Shown: positions 1 through 7,477 of the stretch, piece by piece
How the letters are laid out: the number at the start of each line of letters is the position of its first letter
How positions within the stretch are numbered: the first letter of the stretch is position 1
DNA from: DATDPY01 sp964395765
GTDB taxonomy: Bacteria; Bacteroidota; Bacteroidia; Cytophagales; Cyclobacteriaceae
Assembly (NCBI GenBank): GCA_964395765.1
Contig: CAYNCU010000012.1
Location: 1-36,275 of the forward strand
Length of the DNA: 36,275 nucleotides
Direction of reading: 5' to 3'
Made by a program: the position numbers and the translations under genes
The notes under the pieces: model-generated
Told to the model about the DNA's origin: nothing
Databases searched by the model: none
The model's input: only the letters and a program-made list of their open reading frames with translations

Positions 1-2220
1 CCATGAAATGGGAACGGAAATCAGGAATGCGATTATTACCAGCCTTGCAAAATCACCGGATAATAACTTCAGTATGCTTAAGGAAGTTGCCCCGAATACC
101 TTGCGGATGCCTATCTCTCTCGTTCGTTTAAGCGCAGCGTAGGAAGCAAGACCGAATAGACCCAGTAAGGCTATAATAGTTGAAATAAAAGAAAATACGG
201 TAAATAATTTGCCCGTTCTGGTTTCCGATTTATATAATTGATCATAATCGTTGTCCAGGAAATGGTAATCAAAAGGAATTCCATCGGCAAATTTTTCCCA
301 TTGATGTTTAATAAATCCCAGCGTTGCGGCCGTTTCCACAGGATTGACTCTTACCAGCAGATATTCATAATTATTGGGCACAAATTCAAAGACAAGTGGA
401 CTTACCGGGTTATGCAGTGACTGAAAGTTGAAATCCTTCACCACGCCGATTACCGGACCGGGCTTCATGTTCCCATGTCGGATGACGATTTCCTGGCCCA
501 TGGCACTTTGATCCGTCCAACCAATCTCTTTCAACGCACTTTCATTTACAACATATTTATTAGCATAATTTTCAGGAATAAGGTTTTCGATATTTTCCTT
601 CCCGGAAAGAATCTTAATATCCATGGTCTGGAAAAAATCCGGGTCTACGGAATTATAATAGGCCCAATATTTATTATCGTCCCGGACATTAATACCTTCG
701 GAAGTTATAATATCAACAGGTAACTGGGAGGCTGCCGAAACTGCAACTATTCCCGGGTTTTTCATTAACTCATTTTTCAATAAGGTATAATTTTTTAATA
801 GCCCGGGATATCCTATATGAAGGATTATCACATGATCTTTATCATAACCCAATTTTTTATTTTTAATAAAGTTCAGCTGTTGGTAGATAATACCGGTACA
901 GATTAACAAAATGAGGGAAGCGCTGAATTGAAAAATAACCAGGATTTTTTTGATGCCGCCCCTGCTTTCTGTTATCCGGTTGCCGGCTTTCAAGGTGGAG
1001 GCCGGCTTGAAAGATGAAAGATTTATGGCCGGGAATAAACCGCAAACCAGGCCGAAAATAAGCGAGATCCCTACGAGATCTATGGCCAGCCCAATATTCC
1101 GGTAGATACCATTAATATTGAAACCTGAAACGAGGGATAACAGGGGGCTGAAAAGTTCGATAAGGATTACAGCCAGGAATAATGCAATGAAGATCATGAA
1201 AATGGATTCGCCGAGAAACTGCATTAATATCTGGCTTCTGTATGCTCCAAGCACTTTTCTGATACCGGTTTCATGAGTACGGTCCAGGGAACCGGCGGTA
1301 GTAAGATTTATATAATTTATTCCAGCAATAATCAAAACCAGCAAGGCAACAGTGGAAAACAGGTAAATATATTTTATGTCATTATTCGGGGCTAATTCCA
1401 TATTGTACGCCGATCTCAGGTGAATGTCGGTCAGCGGCTGGAGTTGTAACCTGTTTCCATAATCATTAGCTTCATCGGCTGGAAGATAATCGTATAAAAG
1501 TTTATTGATTTTACCGGTGACCGTTTGAGGCAATACGCCAGGGTACAATTTCATATAGGTATTAAATACCCAACTGCTTCCCAGGCCGATTTTTGAAATA
1601 TCCCCCCAGGGATGACTTTTCATATTGACCAGTATATCGAAGTGAAAATGAGACTGGGTCGGAAGATCTTTAAATACGCCTGTAACTTCGAGAGGTATTT
1701 TGTCGGAGATCATTAATATTTTACCGACCGGATTTTCATCCCCGAAATATTTTTCGGCTGTTTTTTCTGTAATGACCGCTGCATTGGGTTTATCCAGAAT
1801 GTTTACGGGATTTCCGATTAATAAAGGGAAAGAGAAAATCCGGAAGAAGCCCGGATCAGCGTAAATAATTTCATCATTGGTAAAAATCTTATTGCCATAA
1901 GCAACTTTTGTTTTCTCACCAATAAAACCGGCACGGAATATCCGTGTTGAATATTCGACATCCGCGATATTATCCAATAATTGTGTTTTACCTGCCGGAG
2001 AAATTGCCGCATAGCCGCTGCCGTCATTATTTTTTAATACCAGCCGGTAAATTCTTTTATAATCCTTATTGAATTTATCGTAGCTAAGCTCATTGAATAC
2101 CCACGATAAAATAAGAAAGCTCACTGTAAGTCCCAGTGCAAGGCCCGTCGTATTAATTATGGCGTAAAGCTTATTTCGCCAGAGATTACGGAATGCTATT
2201 TTGAAGAAGTTTCTTAACAT
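1..2220 (-). CDS. MacB/FtsX-type ABC transporter permease (3' end cut by window edge)
   Basis: The frame is open without a stop from the ATG at 2220 to base 1, giving 740 codons. It starts MLRNFFKIAFRNLWRNKLYA, the usual opening of Bacteroidota FtsX/MacB-like permeases, followed by a first membrane segment (about residues 19-40). A MacB periplasmic-core-like domain follows (about 45-270) with the family phrase ITEKTAEKYFGDENPVGK. A block of membrane helices begins near residue 280 and contains HETGIRKVLGAYRSQI. A second half repeats the layout and ends with RTREIGIRKVFGATSLSILK just before the edge. Family members are usually about 780-800 residues, so roughly the last membrane helix or two are missing. 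Such proteins work with a separate ATPase in export of lipoproteins, peptides or drugs, or in mechanotransmission. No ATPase gene is visible here, so the substrate is unknown. The family call is firm. Confidence 0.93.
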   Translation of the reverse strand, partial: MLRNFFKIAFRNLWRNKLYAIINTTGLALGLTVSFLILSWVFNELSYDKFNKDYKRIYRLVLKNNDGSGYAAISPAGKTQLLDNIADVEYSTRIFRAGFIGEKTKVAYGNKIFTNDEIIYADPGFFRIFSFPLLIGNPVNILDKPNAAVITEKTAEKYFGDENPVGKILMISDKIPLEVTGVFKDLPTQSHFHFDILVNMKSHPWGDISKIGLGSSWVFNTYMKLYPGVLPQTVTGKINKLLYDYLPADEANDYGNRLQLQPLTDIHLRSAYNMELAPNNDIKYIYLFSTVALLVLIIAGINYINLTTAGSLDRTHETGIRKVLGAYRSQILMQFLGESIFMIFIALFLAVILIELFSPLLSLVSGFNINGIYRNIGLAIDLVGISLIFGLVCGLFPAINLSSFKPASTLKAGNRITESRGGIKKILVIFQFSASLILLICTGIIYQQLNFIKNKKLGYDKDHVIILHIGYPGLLKNYTLLKNELMKNPGIVAVSAASQLPVDIITSEGINVRDDNKYWAYYNSVDPDFFQTMDIKILSGKENIENLIPENYANKYVVNESALKEIGWTDQSAMGQEIVIRHGNMKPGPVIGVVKDFNFQSLHNPVSPLVFEFVPNNYEYLLVRVNPVETAATLGFIKHQWEKFADGIPFDYHFLDNDYDQLYKSETRTGKLFTVFSFISTIIALLGLFGLASYAALKRTREIGIRKVFGATSLSILKLLSGDFARLVIIAFLISVPISW

Positions 2221-2398
2221 TTTTAAAAAATATAAGACAATGAAATAATAATTTTAATCCTTCCTATAAGAGTAACATCAAATAATTCATAACAACAAAT
2301 TAAAAAATACACTTAAGCAATTTAAAAGCTCCAAATTTAATGCCACCGGCTTAATCCATTAAATTTCAACAGGTTAAAGTAAATAATGGAAAATTTAT

Positions 2399-2413
2399 GT
2401 CGGATAATCCGAC
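2399..2413. promoter_or_regulatory. Perfect palindrome GTCGGAT-A-ATCCGAC, candidate operator
   Basis: The two 7-bp arms GTCGGAT and ATCCGAC are exact reverse complements around one central A. The site sits about 180 bp upstream of the permease start on the minus strand, in otherwise A/T-rich DNA. Its size and symmetry fit a dimeric helix-turn-helix regulator, but no regulator gene is adjacent and the function is inferred only from symmetry and position. Confidence 0.3.
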
Positions 2414-2497
2414 ACCGGATGTTAAAAAAACGAACATTTCGGTCGGTCGTTTTATGCATGCCCTGGTCCCGCCTTTTAAGAAGGGGCTTCCTATTAT

Positions 2498-2517
2498 CCC
2501 TGCCTTAAAAGGCAGGG
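2498..2517 (-). terminator. GC-rich hairpin after the HELGH membrane protein gene
   Basis: CCCTGCCTT and AAGGCAGGG form an exact inverted repeat with an AA centre, 12 bp beyond the stop codon of the minus-strand gene ending at 2530. The position suggests a transcription terminator. There is no clear T-run after the stem on the minus strand, so it may instead stabilise the 3' end of the mRNA. Confidence 0.45.
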
Positions 2518-2529
2518 CCGGAGTTACTC

Positions 2530-3105
2530 TCAAAATTGCTGTTTGAATTGCTGCGGGAAAATATTTTTTTCAACCACATAAATTCCGAATAAAGCCATCC
2601 CGATAAATGCGGCGACCGGAATAACTATGCATAATATTTTCATTATCCATTTGATCTTATATCGAAATAGAGAAATAATGATCAGGAGGTATAGAACTAT
2701 TTCAAAGGATAAAAAAATATATATAAAGGCATGATCATTCCAGTGAAGAATGCCGGCCATCATTCTCTCGTCTGAAGGGAAATCGCCCTGGATATAAAGA
2801 ATCATACGATCAAATGCTCCTATTACCGCTATTGGATAGAGCACCGAGAGGTTGCCTTTGCCAATATAAATTAATATCACACATATTGCAGAAATCAATA
2901 GGGGCAACAAAGGGCCTCCCAGGTAACCTAAAAATGTTTTTTCTCCTCCTTTTAATAGATAATCCATAGCATAGGACATCCCTGCAGGTGTGCCTGACAA
3001 CCAATGACAGATCACGTGACCCAGTTCATGTACGGGCAGCAGGAAGAAACCGCCAAAGACAGAGGTAAGAATCAACCGGATCAGGTTGATTTTCTTGTTT
3101 TCCAT
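2530..3105 (-). CDS. Small membrane protein with an HELGH zinc-metalloprotease motif (M50-like)
   Basis: The protein has 191 residues. A first hydrophobic segment (about 9-25) runs directly into HELGHVICHW (residues 26-35), which matches the HExxH zinc site of intramembrane proteases. Three or four further membrane segments follow (about 62-82, 86-104, 126-146 and 152-175). GGPLLPL at 63-69 may take the place of a second conserved motif, but the NPxPxxxLDG motif of classic S2P/M50 proteases was not found. The protein could therefore be a divergent M50-like peptidase or a membrane protein that keeps the metal site for another use. ATG 3105 is the only good start. The gene stands alone, with a possible terminator hairpin 12 bp beyond its stop. 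No substrate can be named. Confidence 0.7.
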   Translation of the reverse strand: MENKKINLIRLILTSVFGGFFLLPVHELGHVICHWLSGTPAGMSYAMDYLLKGGEKTFLGYLGGPLLPLLISAICVILIYIGKGNLSVLYPIAVIGAFDRMILYIQGDFPSDERMMAGILHWNDHAFIYIFLSFEIVLYLLIIISLFRYKIKWIMKILCIVIPVAAFIGMALFGIYVVEKNIFPQQFKQQF

Positions 3106-3310
3106 AGCATGTTTATTTTTTGGCTAAAAATCCACTTTGTAAAATGGTCCCGATTTCGTTAAGTAAAAAATGAATATAATAAATCAGGGTCGAATAATAA
3201 TACTTATTAATAATAATTTGATAACATTGGAATTGTATTTCATCGACTTCATTATATATTGTAGATCTTTCTTTTAAAAGGATCCGAAATTCAAATTAAA
3301 ACAAAAAACC

Positions 3311-3667
3311 ATGGGTCGCTTGGTACACTTTGAAATCCCATCCGATCACCCCGAAAAACTGACCTCCTTTTATAAGGAAATCTTCGGATGGAAATTCCAG
3401 AAATACGGGGAAATGGAATACTGGCTAGCCGAAACCGGCTCCAAAGACAAACCGGGCATTGACGGGGCAATCACGCAACGGAATAAAAATGTACCCTATT
3501 CCGTAAATACGATTGAGGTGGAGGATATACAACAAGCCATGAAATCCATTCCGCAACAGGGAGGACAGGTGCTCAGCGAAGTTATGGAAATCCCTTCGGT
3601 TGGTCATTTCATTTATTGCAAGGATCCGGAGGGGAATATTATCGGGGTTCTGGAACCTTTAATGTAA
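3311..3667 (+). CDS. VOC family protein (glyoxalase/bleomycin resistance/dioxygenase fold)
   Basis: The 118-residue protein has the paired beta-alpha-beta-beta-beta layout of the vicinal oxygen chelate fold. The first module starts GRLVHFEIPSDHPEKLTSFY with a helix ending in IFGWKF. The second ends GHFIYCKDPEGNIIGVLEP, the usual VOC C-terminal strand with a metal-ligand glutamate in the LEP position. The histidine in VHFEIP is the likely partner ligand. VOC proteins of this size act as dimers in the cytoplasm and include lyases, isomerases, dioxygenases and antibiotic-binding proteins, so the reaction cannot be told. ATG 3311 follows an A/T-rich leader. It is not in an operon, since the next 860 bp are non-coding repeats. 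Confidence 0.88.
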   Translation: MGRLVHFEIPSDHPEKLTSFYKEIFGWKFQKYGEMEYWLAETGSKDKPGIDGAITQRNKNVPYSVNTIEVEDIQQAMKSIPQQGGQVLSEVMEIPSVGHFIYCKDPEGNIIGVLEPLM

Positions 3668-3697
3668 GTTCAATTCCACGCTTAAGGACAACACACT

Positions 3698-4070
3698 AAT
3701 TATCTCACGCAGAGGAAAAATTATTTCGCGCAGAGGCGCAAAGGACGCAAAGTTCTTTTCTGTAGAAGACGCGAGGGGAGCAATTATATCGCGCAAAGGC
3801 GTAAAGGACGCAAAGTTCTTTTCTTGTGAAGACGCAAGGGAGGGAATTATTTCGCGCAAAGGCGCAAAGGACGCAAAGTTCTTTTCTTGTGAAGATGCAA
3901 GGGAGGGAATTATATCGCGCAGAGGCGCAAAGGACGCAAAGTTCTTTTCTTTAGAAGACGCAGGGGGGAGGAATTATATCGCGCAGAGGCGCAAAGGGCG
4001 CAAAGTTCTTTTCTTTAGAAGACGCAAAGGGGAAGAATTATTTCATGCAAAGACGCGAAGATCGCAAAGT
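3698..4070. repeat. Tandem array of a 63-64 bp intergenic repeat
   Basis: Five complete units start at 3720, 3783, 3846, 3909 and 3973 (spacings 63, 63, 63, 64 and 64), with a broken unit before them at 3698 and a diverged partial unit at 4037. Each unit runs ATTAT(T/A)TCGCGCA(A/G)AGGCG, then CAAAGGACGCAAAG, then TTCTTTTCTT, and ends in a purine-rich GACGCAAGGGAGGGA-like stretch. Within a unit the phrase (G/A)CGCAAAG is itself repeated at about 9 bp. Because 63 is divisible by three, one minus-strand frame stays open through several units (3659-3859), but it encodes only a repetitive peptide and is not taken as a gene. Sequences of the CGCAAAGGCGCAAAG type occur between genes in many environmental bacteria. 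Their role is not known to me. Confidence 0.85.
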
Positions 4071-4141
4071 ATATTCACACAAGATTAAGTTTTTCGATTT
4101 CTTAAGAGATTTTTCCCGGTAAATTAATTATCAATAACCTC

Positions 4142-4339
4142 AATCTGGCGGGAGTAAATGCGATTTTTCACAGTAAAAAAGATATGTCCTTACCCTGGCT
4201 GCGAGGGATTTTATGAACTCCTTAAAAATATTTAATCGTAACCCTGGACAGGTCGGATATTAATAACTCGTTAAAAACACAAGCCTACAACCTTGGAGAG
4301 GGTGGATTTTATATGGCGTAAAATATCATTATGTCATTT
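4142..4339. repeat. Degenerate ~49-bp tandem repeat, about four units
   Basis: A diverged motif of the form ACCCTGG, about 7 bases, GGGATTTTATnAACTC, then TTAAAA recurs with units beginning near 4142, 4192, 4241 and 4290 (spacings 50, 49 and 49). The second and third units are clearly alike, sharing roughly two thirds of positions by eye. The first and fourth are weaker. The stretch has no open reading frame. It lies directly after the 63-bp array and before the hairpin at 4344, so 3698-4370 is a compound repeat block. A related ACCCTGAAGGGT element may be present near 15822. Confidence 0.5.
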
Positions 4340-4343
4340 TATC

Positions 4344-4369
4344 AAAATCCTGACATATCAGGATTTTTT
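4344..4369 (+). terminator. Perfect 10-bp hairpin with T-run (terminator-like)
   Basis: AAAATCCTGA and TCAGGATTTT pair exactly over a CATA loop, and two more T residues follow on the plus strand. It looks like a short bidirectional intrinsic terminator. The nearest upstream gene on the plus strand ends about 680 bp away, across the repeats, so it may end a transcript of the repeat block or block transcription into the permease operon at 4529. The 160 bp from 4370 to 4528 show no further structure apart from A/T richness. Confidence 0.5.
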
Positions 4370-4528
4370 GTCTTATATTACGGATTCAAAACACGCATTC
4401 AAATTTTCCGAATGAACCTAATATCATCAGTAAATAATATTAAAATTTGTAAAGCCACCCTCTGGTTTAAAGGGGCTTGATCGAATGGATGTGTAAAATA
4501 ATTTGAACTCATAAATTTTTAAATCCGG

Positions 4529-6805
4529 ATGAAGAAATTTGAATCCGAAGTCAGGTTAGCACGCGAAATGAGTATGATGGATGCCACGTTGATCGGTGTG
4601 GGGGCCATGATAGGGGCTGGCATATTCGTACTGATCGGGATTGCGGCAGGGGTAGCCGGCCCTGGCTTACTGCTTACCTTTATTTTAAACGGAATTATCG
4701 CCTTGTTCACGGCCATGTCGTATGCCGAATTAGGATCCTGTTACCACGATGCCGGCGGCGGGTACCTCTGGGTAAAGGAAGGGTTGCCTAAATGGAACGG
4801 CTTTTTGTCCGGCTGGATGAGCTGGTTTGCCCATTCAGTAGCTTGCAGCCTCTATGCCCTTGGTTTTGGGGCTTATTTCGAACACGTTTTAGCTGAGTTT
4901 TCATGGACTCTTCCGCATTGGGGATTTTTTTCACCCCAGAAAATCCTTGCCGCAGGGGCTGCCATCCTCTTTGCCTATGTGAATTTCAGAGGCGCTTCTG
5001 AAGCCGGTAAAATCGGGAACCTGGTTACTATTACTAAGATTATTATCCTGATGATTTTCATCGGTTTCGGTCTTGAACTGATTATCCGGAACGGTGATTG
5101 GCAAACTACTTTCAGCCCATTTTTGCCGAATGGTACAGGAGGAGTGTTTAAGGCCATGGGTCTTACATTCATTGCTTTCCAGGGCTTTGAAGTAATTGCG
5201 CAAAGCTCCGAGGAAATAAAGAATCCTAAAAAGAATATTCCTAGAGCCGTATTCCTGTCACTTGTGATCGTAGTTCCTATTTACCTCCTGGTTGCTTTTG
5301 TTGCATTGGGAACCGTTAAGCCTGAAGGAATGACACCCTGGAACTACTTGGCCCAGCAAAAAGAAATAGCGCTGGTAGGCGTGGCCCGGAGCTTTTTTGT
5401 CGGAGGCGGGGTAATGATATTGATCGGCGGATTGATCTCCACGATATCCGCACTTAACGCAACCGTATTTTCTTCCTCCCGTGTAGCCTTCGCCATGGGT
5501 AGAGACAGGAACTTCCCCGGCTTCTTCAGTAAAGTTCATCCCCAAAATTTTACGCCCCATTGGGCAATTTTAGTTTCCCTGATCATCATCGTTGTGATGG
5601 CCGTTTCCTTACCCATTGAAGACGTCGCCAGTGCCGCGGATATCATGTTCCTGTTGTTATTCCTGCAGGTCAACCTGGCAATGATCAGGTTACGGAAAAA
5701 AAGGGCAGACCTCGACCGTGGTTTTAAAGTGCCCCTGTTCCCGGTTTTATCGATTTTCGGCATTATCATGTTGCTGTTTCTTGCTGTTTACATGCTCAAT
5801 TACAGCTTGGTTGCATGGATCGTCACCCTGATCTGGATCTCCATGGGTTTGGTAGTTTACCGTTTTTATTCCTCTAAAAGAGAAATTGAACACGTTCGAA
5901 AAGTTGCCGCCTTGGAGAGGATATCCAAGAAGGAATTCAGCATCCTCGTTTGCCTTTCTACCGGTAAAAAAATCGAAACCCTTACCAGCATCGCTTTTGC
6001 CATTGCCAGGAAACATAACGCACAGATTATCTTCCTTCATGTGATAGAATTGCTCGAAGACGAAAAACTGCAGATGGGATTGCGTGTTACCAATAAAGCG
6101 GATGCTCTGATGGAGCAGGCCCAGGATCTAGCCGATAAGGCCAATGTCCCGGCTTATTCCATCATTAAAATTTCACACCGGATTTCCCAGGGTATTATCG
6201 ATACCGCCCTTGAAGAAAATTGCAACTTTATCATCACCGGAAGGAATAAAAAGAACACTTTCTTTGAACGGTTTTTCTCCACTGTTATCGATTCGGTCTT
6301 ACAAAAGTCTCCCAGTGAAGTGGCCATCGTGCACGGTGAATTTAACCCTACAGAAATTCATAAGATCCTGATCCCCTTCGGCGGTGATATCCATACCCAA
6401 TTGGCAGCTGAAATCGCCCCGGCTCTGAAAGAATATTTCAATGCCGAAATCAAGATCGCCATTGTGTTCGGCCCGAAAACTCCCGATTACAACAAAGAAA
6501 ACAAAATACAAAAGATCCATAAAGTTCTTGAAGATAATCGTCTGCAGGCCGAAGTGATGATCATTTCCGATTCGGACATTCTAAGGGGAATCATAGACAA
6601 ATCGAAAGAGGCCGACTTGATGGTAATGGGCGGAAGAACGGGTGATTTTCTGGAATTACTTTTCGCTAAATCCCTGGTTCGGGAGATTACAGAAAATGCC
6701 TTTTGCCCGGTGATGTGGGTCAAGGAATACGAAGATAGAAAATCTTTTATAGCGTCATTATTTAAAAAATCAAAAACAATAACGGAGGAAACTTATGGAA
6801 AATAG
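4529..6805 (+). CDS. APC-family amino acid permease with C-terminal tandem UspA domains
   Basis: The protein has 758 residues. Residues 1-450 form an APC-superfamily transporter of about 12 helices, with the substrate-site motif GVGAMIGAGIF at 23-33 and the conserved GFEVIAQSSEEIKNPKKNIP at 219-238. The transporter part ends near YRFYSS. Two universal-stress-protein-like domains follow at about 469-603 and 609-732. The second keeps part of the nucleotide-binding loop (MGGRTGDFLE) and the first is more degenerate. Permeases of this layout are thought to import amino acids or related amines under control of the cytoplasmic Usp module, which may bind ATP or AMP. The gene starts a tight operon: its last 11 bp overlap the next gene. 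The substrate is unknown; the downstream deacetylase suggests an amine or polyamine, which is inference only. Confidence 0.93.
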   Translation: MKKFESEVRLAREMSMMDATLIGVGAMIGAGIFVLIGIAAGVAGPGLLLTFILNGIIALFTAMSYAELGSCYHDAGGGYLWVKEGLPKWNGFLSGWMSWFAHSVACSLYALGFGAYFEHVLAEFSWTLPHWGFFSPQKILAAGAAILFAYVNFRGASEAGKIGNLVTITKIIILMIFIGFGLELIIRNGDWQTTFSPFLPNGTGGVFKAMGLTFIAFQGFEVIAQSSEEIKNPKKNIPRAVFLSLVIVVPIYLLVAFVALGTVKPEGMTPWNYLAQQKEIALVGVARSFFVGGGVMILIGGLISTISALNATVFSSSRVAFAMGRDRNFPGFFSKVHPQNFTPHWAILVSLIIIVVMAVSLPIEDVASAADIMFLLLFLQVNLAMIRLRKKRADLDRGFKVPLFPVLSIFGIIMLLFLAVYMLNYSLVAWIVTLIWISMGLVVYRFYSSKREIEHVRKVAALERISKKEFSILVCLSTGKKIETLTSIAFAIARKHNAQIIFLHVIELLEDEKLQMGLRVTNKADALMEQAQDLADKANVPAYSIIKISHRISQGIIDTALEENCNFIITGRNKKNTFFERFFSTVIDSVLQKSPSEVAIVHGEFNPTEIHKILIPFGGDIHTQLAAEIAPALKEYFNAEIKIAIVFGPKTPDYNKENKIQKIHKVLEDNRLQAEVMIISDSDILRGIIDKSKEADLMVMGGRTGDFLELLFAKSLVREITENAFCPVMWVKEYEDRKSFIASLFKKSKTITEETYGK

Positions 6806-7454
6806 AATTCAGGAACAGTTAGTGACTGTTGCGGATAACATCTTCTCCTACATCCCGGATTTCCTGGCAGGATTATTACTGATCATCCTCGGATGGATCG
6901 TTGGATGGTTCATTAAACGCCTGATCGTACAGGTTTCCATTATCCTAAAGCTGGACCGATTGATGAAGAATTCACAGTGGGAGGCTGACATCTCAAAGGC
7001 GGATGTCCGCTATGGAATTTATAATTTTCTGGGCAATATAGGCTTTGCCATAGTTTTTATTATTTTCTTCGATAATGCTCTTATTACCTGGAAATTAAAA
7101 ATTCTTTCAAACTTGCTTAGCAATGCCATTCTTTATCTCCCTAAGATCATTATTGCCATTGTGATCTTCGGTACAGGCTGGATATTGACGAACTGGGCAC
7201 AAACCTCCCTGCTCAGAGCCCTGCACAGGGAAAATGTGCCTCGGGCTTCCCTGATCGCCCGATTTGCCAAGATCATGCTTATGTTTTTCTTTTCTGCCAT
7301 GGCCCTGGTTGAGCTCGATATCGCCAGGGAAGTGGTATTGATCGGCTTCGTAACCATTTTCGTTACCCTCGGGGCCATTTCCGTGATCATTACGGCAAAA
7401 GGTGGAAAAGCATTCCTGACAAAGATTGAAGAATCATTCAAAGGTGAAAATTAA
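6795..7454 (+). CDS. Small mechanosensitive-channel-like membrane protein (TM-helix repeat family)
   Basis: The 219-residue protein has an amphipathic N-terminus followed by about five hydrophobic segments (about 20-42, 73-92, 108-132, 155-174 and 180-202). Their pattern, with GWIVGWFIKRLI and the repeated FGTGWILTNW type of helix, matches the conserved TM-helix proteins related to MscS channels. It lacks the soluble beta domain of full MscS, so it is either a minimal channel or an accessory membrane protein. The gene overlaps the permease stop by 11 bp. GGAGG lies a few bases ahead of ATG 6795, an unusually clear ribosome site for this genome, so translation is probably coupled. It lies between a transporter and an acetyl-group enzyme, which suggests a part in solute or osmotic homeostasis, but no direct role can be shown. 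Confidence 0.8.
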   Translation: MENRIQEQLVTVADNIFSYIPDFLAGLLLIILGWIVGWFIKRLIVQVSIILKLDRLMKNSQWEADISKADVRYGIYNFLGNIGFAIVFIIFFDNALITWKLKILSNLLSNAILYLPKIIIAIVIFGTGWILTNWAQTSLLRALHRENVPRASLIARFAKIMLMFFFSAMALVELDIAREVVLIGFVTIFVTLGAISVIITAKGGKAFLTKIEESFKGEN

Positions 7455-7477
7455 GCAGGAAGATTTCTGCACTCTTC

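Larger units (their letters stand above)
2221..2529. other. Intergenic region upstream of the ABC permease
   Basis: This 309-bp gap lies between the start of the permease gene and the end of the HELGH membrane protein gene, both on the minus strand. The part next to the permease (2221-2390) is strongly A/T rich and shows no coding frame. The distal part holds a short perfect palindrome (2399-2413) and a GC-rich hairpin (2498-2517), listed separately. Near 2424-2454 the sequence AAACGA faces TCGTTT around a CGGTCGGTCG core, which could be another weak operator half-site pair. No promoter was assigned with confidence. Confidence 0.5.

Noticed and set aside
238..723. Two plus-strand frames inside the left-edge permease
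   Set aside because: The opposite strand carries an unbroken, clearly homologous permease frame. These are shadows.
2424..2454. TetR-type operator with CGGTCGGTCG core
   Set aside because: Only six bases of each arm match and no TetR-family gene is in the window. It is mentioned in the intergenic entry but not called.
3659..3859. Minus-strand frame of 66 codons in the repeat array
   Set aside because: It exists because the repeat period (63) is a multiple of three. The peptide is a repetition of one segment with no start context or family likeness.
3698..4070. Possible CRISPR array
   Set aside because: The whole 63-bp unit is conserved. There are no unique spacers between short repeats, and no cas genes are near.
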